Source: Trichobilharzia szidati (taxonomy: Eukaryota > Platyhelminthes > Trematoda > Strigeidida > Schistosomatidae). Taken from it: a DNA stretch of 64,000 bases. A model generated the notes under the pieces. The model saw only the letters and a list, made by a program, of their open reading frames with translations, was not told the origin of the DNA and did no database searches. Location: contig OX235272.1 in the NCBI GenBank assembly GCA_944472155.2, forward strand, positions 92,820,020-92,884,019, in the 5' to 3' direction. The position numbers and the translations under genes are program-made. Shown here one piece after another: positions 42,703 through 52,664 of this stretch (the first letter of the stretch is position 1; each line of letters starts with the position of its first letter).

Positions 42703-43032
42703 TTAGTCAATTAAGTTCACAACGGTCATTTTGAACCAGCCACGTCTGGAGGTGTCGACTTTTTTCTGGTTCGGGTCCTCGGGATGGTAAGGATCAATGA
42801 AGGCTGGAGACAATTGATGATATGGCTCAAAATCAATCTCAACGGCTGGTGCCGATGCATTCACTCTTAGTTCTTCAGTATTACTATTCTTTTCCCCCAC
42901 ACTTTTGTTTATTATCTCTCTTTTGAGGAATCTCTCTGTATTTTCTTCTCTTGATTTGTGTGCTACATGGAGTGTGTCAGCTGGAACTGCTGCATATCTG
43001 TGGAAAGTTGTATATTGAACCCAATCAGTCAG
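42703..43032 (-). CDS. Unassigned 109-codon open frame, possible exon
   Basis: An open minus frame of 109 codons, preceded by TGA at 43033-43035 and ending TAA at 42703-42705. Internal ATG-less until a GTG/ATG-poor stretch, so it is not a simple ORF; it would need an upstream exon or another start. The protein is hydrophilic and proline-rich near the end: NTERFLKREIINKSVG, NASAPAVEIDFEPYHQLSPA, FIDPYHPEDPNQKKVDTSRR, GWFKMTVVNLID. No domain, signal peptide or membrane segment is visible. It matches none of the repeats here and its composition is less AT-rich than its surroundings. A pyrimidine-rich TGTTTGTTTTCCTTAG ends at about 43055 (minus), but the TGA lies between it and the frame. It could be a terminal host exon, an unknown element, or chance. 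Confidence 0.3.
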   Translation of the reverse strand: MTDWVQYTTFHRYAAVPADTLHVAHKSREENTERFLKREIINKSVGEKNSNTEELRVNASAPAVEIDFEPYHQLSPAFIDPYHPEDPNQKKVDTSRRGWFKMTVVNLID

Positions 43033-43124
43033 TCAGCCAGTCATGTTAATTCTCCTAAGGAAAACAAACACGGTTTTTCTGAAACCATTTTCAGTTCACT
43101 GCAATTAGAACATCTAGGGTTTAT

Positions 43125-43126
43125 AT

Positions 43127-43158
<32 letters not shown>
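43125..43158. repeat. (AAT)n microsatellite
   Basis: About eleven AAT units. The 107-codon plus frame crossing it has an Asn run from the repeat and no family signature. Confidence 0.85.
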
Positions 43159-43159
<1 letters not shown>

Positions 43160-43264
43160 TGTCTGCAATTTTAAAATTGGATCTCTTATTTTCTATAGAT
43201 TTTGATTTAAAGAAAATGAAGGACAATTCAGAGAAGAAAATCTTCTTAAACCTAATTACTCAGA

Positions 43265-43690
43265 AGTGCCTTCAAAAGTAAGATTAAAAATTACGTAATA
43301 CTAAATGATACAAAGGAAGAAAGGCTTAGAAATTTGAGAAAGTTAAAATTATGTTTGAATGAGAACAAAGGTAGTTGAGTGTCCATTTGACACGTGTCAA
43401 GAGGGTGAGGATATGTACAAAAGGAACATGTGAGAGTGATAATAGTCAATTAATTATTATTAAAAATGAAAGCAAAACAATTATTAGAAATGAAAATGAA
43501 GAATGACAGGGAACGATTAATGCAGAGGTTGAGACTAACCATGGTAGAATAAGAGACTGGACAAGCATTTTCTTTACACATAGTTCGGTGTTGTATTGAC
43601 AAATCACCAATGCCTCCACAATGCACAAATTCGGAAGTCTGGCATCCCGTGTACCATGTAGATAATCTTGACCGACGACGCTAATGAACT
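43265..43690 (-). mobile_element. PLE C-terminus and 3' UTR
   Basis: Minus frame: MCIVEALVICQYNTELCVKK, MLVQSLILPWLVSTSALIVP, then a 3' UTR matching the complement of 8080-8330 closely (GTAGTTGAGTGTCCATTTGA on plus). Same subfamily as the PLE at 6640-8500. 5'-truncated. Confidence 0.82.
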
Positions 43691-43721
43691 ACTACATTTT
43701 TTTAGTTAAATGTATTTAATT

Positions 43722-43892
43722 TGTGTGTCGGTGGCACAGTGGTTAGAACTCTCACCGACCATGTACATAGTCAGGGATTCGATCCCCAGCCGACGCACAC
43801 CTGATATCAATGGTCGGCCTACAAAATTGGGCTACCAATATCACATGCTGAAAATTCCATACTTGTACCAAAAAATACGGTGTGGAATCAAG
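43722..43892 (+). mobile_element. tRNA-headed SINE, family C
   Basis: A box TGGCACAGTGG and B box GGATTCGATCCCC, then the body TGATATCAATGGTCGGCCTA, AATTGGGCTACCAATATCAC, GAAAATTCCATACTTGTACC. Sister copies at 56010 and 62354. No hammerhead. Ends in (TA)n at 43893-43915. Confidence 0.8.
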
Positions 43893-43913
43893 CTATAATA
43901 TATATATATATAT

Positions 43914-44112
43914 ATGTGCGTCGGTGGCATAGTGGTTAGGACGCCGGGTTCGATCCCCGACCACCAACGCACTCCTTTACCTCGCTAAGCCAGAAATAAC
44001 GCTGGTGAAGAGGAAAGTTAGGCATGAGGCTAGCAACCCCATCCTGTAAAATAAGCACTGCTACAGAAAATTCAAGCCACTAGCTTGAAGCCCTATGTTC
44101 CACTGGGGAACG
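43914..44112 (+). mobile_element. Chimeric SINE: family C head, SINE-E body and tail
   Basis: Head GCGTCGGTGGCATAGTGG and CGGGTTCGATCCCC with an internal deletion, then a different body (GAGGAAAGTTAGGCATGAGG, CTAGCAACCCCATCC, GCTACAGAAAATTC) and tail AAGCCCTATGTTCCACTGGG, GAACGTGAGGGAAATAAAAA. The body and tail belong to the SINE-E group at 10085 and 14590. Confidence 0.7.
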
Positions 44113-44136
44113 TGAGGGAAATAAAAACAAATATAT

Positions 44137-44250
44137 ATATACGATTGTACAACCTCTGAAGATGATCTCGTTGATAAAGAAAATATTCTTCTCTGAACTG
44201 TCTTTTTTTTTCATAACTTAATGGTTATTGACAATGTTTTAATTTAAAGG
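44137..44250 (+). other. PLE terminal motif
   Basis: CGATTGTACAACCTCTGAAG, ATGATCTCGTTGAT, AAAGAAAATATTCTTCTCTG, then TTTTCATAACTTAATGG. Diverged form of the end motif, with GAAAA plus a palindromic AATATT stem. No ORF adjoins it. Confidence 0.45.
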
Positions 44251-44545
44251 TTTACAAATCAACATAACGTAATAATAATAATTAAATAAACTCACCAAAT
44301 TTCGGTAGAACTCTTCACTTGGATACTCTACATACAGTAATATAAAATTAAGACAAAATCCATTATGGTTTACTTACATCATTTAAATAAACAGCTATTT
44401 AAAAGTGATTAAGAGTATTTGAATATTATCAAGAATTGTGAACTAAATACTACTGATAATAATATTGTGGACTACGGATATGAATTCGACACTGTCAAGT
44501 CATTCATTGTTGTCAACAGACAAACAGACAAGACAGGAATATGCT
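44251..44545. other. Unassigned AT-rich DNA
   Basis: Contains GATACGAATTCGACACTGTC-like text near 44480 (ATGAATTCGACACTGTCAAG) that resembles PLE C-terminal coding (DTVKSFIVVNRQTD), so a short PLE scrap may lie at 44476-44530. Confidence 0.4.
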
Positions 44546-45135
44546 TTCGAGGATTTCATCATGAGCTGACATCAGTTAGAGAACCATTGGAAAACCACCA
44601 GGGAGTACTGCCAGACAGCTGTTTCCTCCGTCCTAGTTTGGGAATGTTGTCAGCACATGATGAAATCCTCCAGCCAATCAAACAATAAGTCCCTACAAAA
44701 AACCAAAGCCTGAAAATTAATCTGATGCTCACTAGTGACTTACCCTATTTAAGCAGCGACCTGGGGTTCTAGTAGGAAGCCATGACCAGTAGGGTGTAGC
44801 AGGTTGGATGTGAGGCAGTAACTCATCGAAGAAGACATTGCGCTATGTCGTGAATTGACAGAAGTTAGAATTCATGAACTGGCCATTGGATCGGGTCCCA
44901 ATGGCTTAATGGTCTACGAGCTAGCTCGCCTTGTAACCAGAAGGTCCTGGTTACGAACCCTGGTGGCAGGTGCGTACAGATTAAGAGTCCCAAAATAGGA
45001 CAGAGGAAACAGCTGTCGAGTACTCCCAGCTTGTTTTCCAATGGTTCTCTAACTGATGTCAGCTCACGATAAAATCTTCCAACCAATCAAGCCAAATCCC
45101 TACAAAAAAACAAATACTTGAAAAAAACAGGTGGA
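44546..45135. mobile_element. SINE-B cluster: minus fragment, then two plus units
   Basis: 44546-44657 is minus (AGCTGACATCAGTTAGAGAA, GCTGTTTCCTCCGTCCTAG). 44651-44700 is a plus tail, followed head-to-tail by the junction TGAAAATTAATCTGATGCTC and a full plus unit: 5' region, A box region CAATGGCTTAATGG, B-box relic GGTTACGAACCC, ribozyme AGAGTCCCAAAATAGGACAG, AGGAAACAGCTGTCG, tail. The GGAG-type insertion before GAAA marks this subfamily. Confidence 0.75.
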
Positions 45136-45889
45136 CGCTTGGGATTGCGGAGGCTTTTGCGATTCGAGTTTCTAAATCAGGTGTCAGTGTACAAAAGGAG
45201 ATGATAGTCACTCTGAATCTACCATTGTAATACGTTTTACTTATTAACTATTATTATTATTACTATTAATATTTTATTCTACCTCTTATTATTCCTGATT
45301 CGTTTAAAACTATCTCTTATCAGTAGCATTATCTTAACTTCTTTCAGCATTATTATTATAATTATTACTATTAATATTACTCACTTCGCTATTCTTGATA
45401 TATTTAAGGTCTTTCTCTGATGACTAATTTTTATCTAAGTGATATAATTGAACTGTAGTGCATTTTGTCTTAATTTTATATGCCTGTATGTAGAATATCC
45501 AGGTGGAGAGTTCTAACGAAATTTGATGAATACATTGCATCCTGCTATATTAACAGATTTGCTTGTTTTCGATTCGTATCCGGAAATAAATGTTTCCAAT
45601 ACTAGCGTTTATTGTTGTGTGTGCGTGGTTGTACAGCGGGGGGGGGGACGAACAAAACGGGTGGGGATTGAGGTAACTTTTTATAAGATGAAATTACGAC
45701 GTACATCAAGGAAATCATAAAACTTTACATTGATATCACACATTTTGTAAATAATAACGACATCGTCTTTCCTTCATGACAATATTATTGATTTTCTTTT
45801 TACACGTTTTTTCTTCTTCAGTGTCACAAAAATTGTCATTTCTTTTTTCATATTTTAGATTGACAGAGATTTTAATTGATTTAAAGATT
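45136..45889. other. Unassigned AT-rich DNA
   Basis: Short ATT runs (45250-45275, 45350-45375) and poly-G at 45640-45648. The 65-codon frame at 45523 has no signature. Confidence 0.4.
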
Positions 45890-46195
45890 GATCACTGCCT
45901 GACTTCAGTTAAGGGATCATTATAAACCGATAGGATGTATTGGGCAGCCGTTTCGTCTTGGTGTGAGACTGTCCAGTGGTGCACACCGAAGAACTTCAGG
46001 TTGCAGGAAGAGCTCGTTGACCATTCAGCCACTGAGACTCGATCCGACGGCCCATGTGCTGCAGCTTGTGAAAATTTGCTACATATACAGTAACCACCAA
46101 CCATTGTCATCGTTGAATATTTGCGCCTGACACAAAAATCGATGAACCCAGCTAGTCACGAATTCCCATTAGAACCTAAGGCAACTTCATCCTAT
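45890..46195 (-). mobile_element. SINE-B, divergent
   Basis: Plus order GATTGATCACTGCCTGACTT, GCCGTTTCGTCTTGGTGTGA, CCATTCAGCCACTGAGAC, ACCAACCATTGTCATCGTTG, CCCATTAGAACCTAAGGCAA. On minus the ribozyme keeps ACGAAACGGC but lacks a clean 5' core. Confidence 0.65.
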
Positions 46196-46639
46196 AGTGA
46201 GTCACGTAAATTATCATTTCTTCTCGAAAAACGTTATTCGATGTACTACTTGTATCCATTTGTAAGTAGTACACACTACAGCATCATTAGCCTATTTTGA
46301 GAAGAAATATATGAATTTTGTTATTTCATAGATATAATGTAATTCAGTTAATATAAAAATGAGGTAAAGGTGAAAGTTAGGTTATTTTTCTAGAGAAAAA
46401 AGACTATAGGAAATAAATGATTTTGCAGTGAAATGTGGTTATTCAGTGAATCAGGAGGCTTGACCAAAAAAACAGCATTTAAGTGACGTTCATTCACACG
46501 CTAGTCAAGTAAATCAGCTACCTTAGTAATAAAAAGTATTACATGGAGGCTTTTGCCGATCTTTGTTTCCCATTAACTAACTTACTCAAATTCGATATAA
46601 TGAACCGCAGTGATCGTGAATTCTCACGATAACTGCAGG
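46196..46639. other. Unassigned AT-rich DNA
   Basis: Nothing recognised. Confidence 0.4.
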
Positions 46640-47590
46640 ATGTTCATCACTTATTATCATTATTGTTCCTTTGGGTTCTGAGTGGAAAATAGGGCTTCAG
46701 CTGTAAAATTCTGCTTTTTCTTGTTCTCTGAGGTCCTCTTCAGCTAGCCCCAAGACTGCACATAACCTCTTATCTCCTCCTCACATGGTCACCTCCATGT
46801 CATCCTGTGACCTTCACCACAATGGCCTGGTGCGCAATCTAATTCAACGGTTTCATTGGCCTGTGTCCGATCCGTCTCCACTTTATTTCCACAACAGGTT
46901 CGTGATTGATTTATTTTTCAGAGTTTCTTGTTACTAATTCTTTCTGGCCATCTTATCTTAACTGTTGAGACAGCCTGAAGTAGTCTGCTGGAAGTGCTTT
47001 TCGTGACGCGTCATCTTCCTGACCTGTTTAGAAGAAATAACTGACTTAAAATTAGTGTTGAAAATCCGAAATTTGTTCCTTATGCTGAGTATAGAAGATT
47101 TCTAAACTGATTTCAGAGTGAGGCAGGTCTGCCTTGCCTTACCTATCCTAGATAGCTTCGACATTCTCATTGGTGCCATCCGCCTATAGTTGAGACGATG
47201 CTGCCTAGATAAGTGAACGAAGTAACCTCTTGCAAATTTCTCCCGTTCCTAGTGATTGATTGGTTATCTTCATCACCTCCGTTTTCTCTCTGTTCACTTG
47301 AAGTCCTGTCTTCACTGCACTGCTTCTTCAGCCAGTCGCCTGTAAGTCTTCGAGTTTATGCGATATCAGACATAAATCATCCGTAAAATCCAGATCATCT
47401 AGAGTGTTTTTTATCGGTTCGATGAATTTTCGTCTTCTCACTGCCATGCACAAAATTCCGCATAATCCAGTCCATCACAATGAGGAATATCATGGGTAAT
47501 AGTAGGCAGGCAGCCTTGTCTTACTCTGGTCTTCACTTCAAAGGCTTCTTCGCTGAGTTTTCCTTGTATGGATCACTTGAAATGTAACAC
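46640..47590 (-). pseudogene. RTE-clade LINE: RT active site to 3' end
   Basis: Minus strand, high to low: GKLSEEAFEVKTRVRQG, a decayed VMDWI block, TLDDLDFTDDLCLISHKLED (47340-47400; FTDD, both Asp kept), VKTGLQVNREKTEVMKITNQ, a decayed INGR block, AISDFQH-type KSV region, QKELVTRNSEK, MKPLN, HGGDHVRRR and the tail QRTRKSRILQLKPYFPLRTQ. It ends in an AATAATG-like tail at 46648-46660. Several stops and shifts. Confidence 0.85.
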
Positions 47591-48169
47591 TGTCATATAC
47601 CTGTTGAATGAGGTGATCACTAACTAATGCATGGTGGATTAATTTTCGAATGTTTTCGATAGTTGAGAATTTCAGTTCAGTGTCCTATGGTTTCCAGTGG
47701 TTTTCTAACTAATATCACTTCTTGATGCAAATTTATCCCGATGTGAATGAAATTACTACAAACCCATCACCTGGACAAAAAAAACTTGTTTAACTGTTGA
47801 TTTCGATCGCCTGACAAACAGAGTTTTCTCTTTTCAGTAGACTGTCTAAGTTTTCATTCAATTCTAAATATTTCTACCGCATTCTAACAAGTAATTTGTG
47901 GTGATTAACTTCGATGGTTGGTGCAGCTGCAAGTGGGACAAGTAACGGCCATTTTGTTCTTGAAAACCGAGTTTTCTTATTTGACTAATCGCATTCTACT
48001 TCCCTGCCAAAATATCGATTAATTAATTAATGCATCATATCAAATGAGTTAGTATTTAAATCTTAAAATCAATATCAGTAAGAAGTAATGACCGTTACAA
48101 GACATACTTCTCTTGCCAGTGTATGTCTGTAACTTATCTGTTATCATCACAGAGATATGAAATCGATTT
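47591..48169. other. Unassigned DNA with a SINE-B tail scrap
   Basis: 47680-47790 (CAGTGTCCTATGGTTTCCAG, TGGTTTTCTAACTAATATCA) is a plus SINE-B tail. The rest is unrecognised. Confidence 0.45.
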
Positions 48170-48780
48170 CAAATTTGATCACGAAGTGGTCTCAATCAGA
48201 GAATCACTGAAAGCCACCAGGGAGTACTCAACAGTTGTTTCGTCCCACTTTGGCTTTCTTCACCAGTACACACCCACCGGGATCCAAACCTAGGACCTTC
48301 CGATTACAAGGCAGGCTCGCAGAACATTCAGCCACTGGGACGACATGCAATGATCCGTGAGTTCTAACCTCAGCCATTTCGCGAGATATATAGCGCCAAC
48401 CGTCTGCCAGTGTCATTGGCGAGTATCTGTTCTCTTACCTAACTTGGTGGACCCTGCTGGTCACAAATTCTCAGTAGAACTCCAGGTAACTTCCTGCATA
48501 CAGCCAGTCACTAGTGAGCGTCAGAATAATCACCAAGTGTTGGTTTTCAGAGATTTGATTGGTTACAGGTTTCATCACTAGCAGACACCAGTTAGAGAAC
48601 CATTGAGAAGCAGAGGGCATCGGGACTCTTCATCAGTACGCATCCATAATCCCGCCCACACACACGATGGGACCCAGGATTTTTAGGTTATTAGACGAGT
48701 TCATTGACCATTCATCCACTTAGATGGTACCTAATCGCCCATCTGTCCTAACTTGTGCCCACTTTCGATAAAGACAATCA
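48170..48780 (-). mobile_element. Two head-to-tail SINE-B units
   Basis: The unit in 48170-48540 has a ribozyme (minus: GTACTGGTGAAGAAAGCC, AAAGTGGGACGAAACAACTG), a head (GGATCC B-box relic, A box) and the 5' region to GTGAGCGTCAGAATAATC. A second unit then begins at GATTGGTTACAGGTTTCATC with its own tail and a ribozyme relic TACTGATGAAGAGTCCCGAT, lacking GAAA, and a decayed head to about 48780. Confidence 0.7.
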
Positions 48781-48900
48781 CTGTCAACCAATCGATCCCT
48801 CATAGTTGAAGAGTTACAAACTAGGACGAAACCATTTGTCCAATACTTCCTATTGGTTTTCAATAGTTCTCCAACTACAACCAGTCCCCATCCCTGGAAT
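48781..48900 (+). mobile_element. SINE-B 3' piece
   Basis: TGAAGAGTTACAAACTAGGA, CGAAACCATTTGTCCAATAC and CCTATTGGTTTTCAATAGTT: the 3' half of the ribozyme (GGACGAAAC...GTCC) and the tail, opposed to the minus units. Confidence 0.6.
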
Positions 48901-50274
48901 ACAAGTGAAAAGAAAAAATCAAACTATGCAACTATGAATATTAAATCACTCTCTAATATCTCTAAAATCTAACAGAAAAGATAGGAAAATTTCCCTAGTT
49001 TTCTAATCGATATTCACATTCTTATTTGTGCTTTCACCACCTCGAAGACAGAGGGAGAGAGAGAGAAAAGGATATTATCTTAGATTATTTATGAAGAAAA
49101 CAAATTTTTAAAAACTGGAAAGTTTTAGAAAATATATACATAAGTGTAAAAAAAAGATAGATTAGTAATTCACACTGGTATTTTGTCATTTGCTGCATCA
49201 TGCAGCATCCATTTAACCACGTGTGCATGTGTGTGCGTGTGTGTGAGTTATACGTGAATATGTGGATGTTTGTGTGTGTGACATACACACGCCAAATGCA
49301 CAGACGAATAAAACATTGCTTTCCTCATCGAGGTTTATTCATCACAAATGAGAAAAATTTTTTATCAACTGAAAGACAGAAGATTGTAAAGAGATTGTAG
49401 GTAGATTGAATTCTGTTGTTTTCAAAAAGTTATGATGATTCACAAGCACCCCCAACCGCCCACCTCCACAAACTGATTTACAAAAGTTTAGTCTGAGTTG
49501 TAGATACATTCGAGTGCTTACGTGTAGGCACTACTTGTACGTGTTCATGGTGTGCAATCATATGTCTGTTAAGCTAGAAACAAAATTATCATAAATAAAC
49601 ATTATTACTGATGAATAATCACCAGAATGAGGTAAAACAAAAAATAGGATTTGTTTATATGTGTGAACAACGAGAATAAGTCAGTTATCATTGTACATGT
49701 ACATATGATTATATGATTTCTATAAATCCCCTGGATTGCTTATATTTGATTGAATGACTCACATAGACACACAAACACACACAAACATACAAGTATACAC
49801 TTTTAAGAGAATGAAACATTTTATGCAATTTCATACTTTGTCTTGTAGAATAAATAAATAAACAAAGTGAAATGTTCAAGTATTCCCGTAGGGTGGCGGG
49901 AGGAGAGGAGTGTTGGTTGATATCCTACTGAGAGTGTTAGATCTTCACTTCACCTTCAGTTATCCTTCATCTCTATATCACACTGCGTCAAATACATGAC
50001 CACCATCGCAGATGATCTTACTGTCAGATTTGTAAGTGTTGTTAATGGTATTTGTTGTACAAGCAATGCTTCTATTGGATCAGTTATCCTGGAGGATAGA
50101 TCTTTGACATTTGAAGTGGTAGTGGAAATACAGACGCACCCATGAAGCTGATGTCATTTTAGTGTTAGTCTATGCTAAAATGTATTTTAAGATAGATCAG
50201 TTCAAGGCTTATTGAAAGCTAGGTAGCACTGGACAACAATTTCACATTTAGACATCTATAAAACACAAAATAAT
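48901..50274. other. Unassigned AT-rich DNA with simple repeats
   Basis: (TG)n/(TGTG) stretches at 49220-49285 and CACA at 49761-49790. No coding or tRNA signature. Confidence 0.45.
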
Positions 50275-50325
50275 TGAACAAAGAATATCCTTTTCGATAA
50301 ATTCCTCTTCTGGCTCTACAATTAA

Positions 50326-50356
<31 letters not shown>
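50275..50356 (-). other. PLE terminal motif plus (TA)n
   Basis: On minus: GTAGAGCCAGAAGAGGAATT, TATCGAAAAGGATATTCTTT, GTTC. GAAA, the palindromic stem III and stem I (GAGC/GTTC) are kept; the core 5' side is CAGAAGA (U4 is A). A (TA)n run follows at 50331-50356. Confidence 0.5.
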
Positions 50357-50357
<1 letters not shown>

Positions 50358-50720
50358 TGCATGGAGGATTTCATCATGAGCTGACATCAGTTAGAGAACC
50401 ACTGGAAAACCTGCTGGGAGTATTGGACAGCTGTTTCCTCCGTCCTAGTTTGGGACTCTTCAACAGTACGCACCCACCGGGATTCGAAACCAGGACCATC
50501 TGGTTACAAGGCGAGCTCGTAGACCATCGAGCCACTGGGACCCGATTCAATGGCTCATGAATTCTAACTTCTGCCAATTCACGACATAGCGCGACGATTT
50601 CGCAGTATCTTCTTCGATGAGTTACTGCCTCATCTTGAACCTGCTGTACCCTACTGATCATGGCTTCCCACTAGAACCCCAGGTTAACTGCCTGAATAGG
50701 GCCAGTCACTAGTGTTTATA
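50358..50720 (-). mobile_element. SINE-B, nearly full length
   Basis: On minus: 5' region, A box TGGCTCGATGG, B box GGTTTCGAATCC, ribozyme TACTGTTGAAGAGTCCCAAA, CTAGGACGGAGGAAACAGCT, GTCC, and tail. Stem II (GTCCC/AGGAC) is perfect but GGAG is inserted before GAAA and C3 is U. Confidence 0.82.
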
Positions 50721-50814
50721 TACATAGAATAATCTAGAATAGTAGTCAATAACAATATTAGTGTTCTTTAAATACTATCGATTTGTAAAGTAAGATCAAT
50801 GGATCATTCAAACC

Positions 50815-51230
50815 TAGATGGCCAGCGGGTTAAGGATAATGTCTGAACTAACTAACATGGATCCCAACCGCCTCAGCATTTTGGCTCTGAACTCTTGATA
50901 AAGTTATATACTACTGACTGATTGGGACGAGTAGTTGAATACTGCTCATATCAGTCAACCAATAGTGCTTGCTAATCAGACAGAACGAGGTGATCTAAAC
51001 ACCCGGACGTTTGGGGCCGAAGTAGCTAGGCAGAAATCAGGTGACTCTGAGCTGGGATTAGACAGAGTACACCGTTAATGAGCTCAGCCTCTAGAATGAG
51101 CAAAACAACCACTAACTGTTTAGATCACCTCCTTCTGACTACAGGAAGCACTGCTACTAATTGATTGGTATGAGTGGTATACAACTACTTGTCTCAACCA
51201 ATCAGTAGTATGCAGTTTTACGTAAGTATG
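50815..51230. repeat. Foldback (MITE-like) repeat
   Basis: Imperfect inverted arms, about 50918-51003 (ATACTACTGACTGATTGGGA ... GAGGTGATCTAAAC) and 51118-51212 (GTTTAGATCACCTCCTTCTG ... AACCAATCAGTAGTAT), around a spacer of about 115 bases. No ORF, tRNA box or ribozyme core. A related arm fragment is at 26485-26560. It could be a MITE-like DNA-transposon derivative or a foldback formed from an inverted duplication. Confidence 0.65.
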
Positions 51231-51664
51231 CGTGCTTTCTTAATTTTACCTTTTATGGTATCATCAAACAGATCATAAACTGTTGTATGAATAATTTCAG
51301 TTTCCAAAGGGAACTACGGTGAAAATTTCATCCTTCAACCTGTGTACATTGCAAATTGCACACTATAATTTGCAGATTTGGACTCTTCAGCAGTACATCA
51401 TCATAATGACATCACTAGGAGTAGAACGCAGAACCCTCAAATGGGCAAATACTTACAAATACTCACCAATGACTCTGGATGTCGCATGGAGGTGTATACA
51501 TCGTGAATTGTCTTATGTTTTGAGATCATTGGACATTGCATTCTAGCCTAGAGAATAAATGGTGACGTGTTGGCCTCGTGATATAATAACCCTGAGTTCG
51601 ATCTCCCGATGTGCTCAGAATGTCTTCTAGTTGTCTAGTACTGCCTTGTTTTCAAAACTTCTCT
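51231..51664. other. Unassigned DNA
   Basis: Nothing recognised; the 75-codon frame at 51319 has no signature. Confidence 0.4.
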
Positions 51665-51775
51665 AATTTAGCGAAAATATTCATTCAGACATCTAGAAAA
51701 AACAAAAAATTGGGCAAGGAACATACTTTTCGATAATTTTCTCTTCTGCCTCTACAATTATACATATTTTTTTTC
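51665..51775 (-). other. PLE terminal motif
   Basis: On minus: GTAGAGGCAGAAGAGAAAAT, TATCGAAAAGTATGTTCCTT. Homologous to 50275 and 8587 with core changes. Confidence 0.45.
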
Positions 51776-51784
51776 AAGAGGAGG

Positions 51785-51892
51785 TTTGTAAGGATTAGAT
51801 TTGCTTTTACGAGTTTGACCACGGTCGACTGATATCAGTTAGAGAACCACTGAAAACCAGGGAGTAGTGGACAGCTGTTTCATCCTAGTTTG
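51785..51892 (-). mobile_element. SINE-B 3' part
   Basis: GGTTTGTAAGGATTAGATTT, GATATCAGTTAGAGAACC, GCTGTTTCATCCTAGTTTGG on plus. Broken within stem II of the ribozyme, where the plus-strand copy begins at GGGTTCGAACCCC, a head-to-head junction. Confidence 0.78.
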
Positions 51893-52400
51893 GGTTCGAA
51901 CCCCAGTGGGTGCGTACTGCCGATGATTCCCAAACTAGGATGAAACAGCAGCCGTCCAGTACTCCAGTGCTGGTTTTCAATGGTTCTCTAACTGATGTCA
52001 ATCCTCCGCGGTCAAACTCGTACAAACAAATCTAATCCTTACAAACCAACTGTCGAAGATTAATCTGATGCTCGCTAGTGACTTGCTAAAGGATAGAGTT
52101 TCTTGGAGTCCTAGTGAGAAGTCGTAACCATTGAGGTCCAACCCTTCAAGTGTGAAAAATGGATTTCCCACCGATGACACTGGTTGGTGGTCACGCTAAA
52201 TCACGAATTCGTAGAAGATATAATTCATAGGCTGGCCACTGAATCGGGTCTCAGTGGCTGAATGGTACACGATCTTGCCTTGTAACTGGAATGTCATGGT
52301 TTCGAACCCTGGCGGTGGATGAGTACTGCCGATGATTTGCAAACTAGGATGAAACAGCTGTCCAGTACTCCAGTGCTGGTTTTCAATGGTTCTCTAATTT
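51893..52400 (+). mobile_element. Head-to-tail SINE-B dimer with two ribozymes
   Basis: First unit: B box GGTTCGAACCCC, ribozyme TACTGCCGATGATTCCCAAA, CTAGGATGAAACAGCAGCCG, TCC (cut after 51956), tail. It runs through the junction CTGTCGAAGATTAATCTGAT directly into a second unit: 5' region, A box TGGCTGAATGG, B box GGTTTCGAACCC, ribozyme TACTGCCGATGATTTGCAAA, CTAGGATGAAACAGCTGTCC (cut after 52362). Cut sites are 406 nt apart. Stem I (GTACTG/CAGTAC) is perfect in both. Core CCGATGA has U4 changed to C in both, which should reduce or abolish cleavage. Followed by (TA)n at 52403-52436. Confidence 0.82.
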
Positions 52401-52436
<36 letters not shown>

Positions 52437-52441
<5 letters not shown>

Positions 52442-52664
52442 GAATATTCTAGAATAATCGTCTTTAACAATATTGGTGTTTTTTGAAAGGTTTCGATTTG
52501 TTAAGTAAGATCAATATAATTACAGTTCATTAAAGGTGCTTAAGTTATAATACTAATACTAATACTACTACTAATAATAATAATTATAGCAATAATAATG
52601 AAGATATAGTAGCAAACAGAATATCAGCTAAAATTAGGAAAATTCCATAAATATTCAAGATCAT
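52437..52664. other. Unassigned AT-rich DNA
   Basis: Short ACT/AAT runs at 52550-52585. Confidence 0.4.

Noticed and set aside
42958..43281. 107-codon plus ORF
   Set aside because: Contains an Asn run from an AAT repeat, overlaps the more gene-like minus frame, and has no recognised motif.
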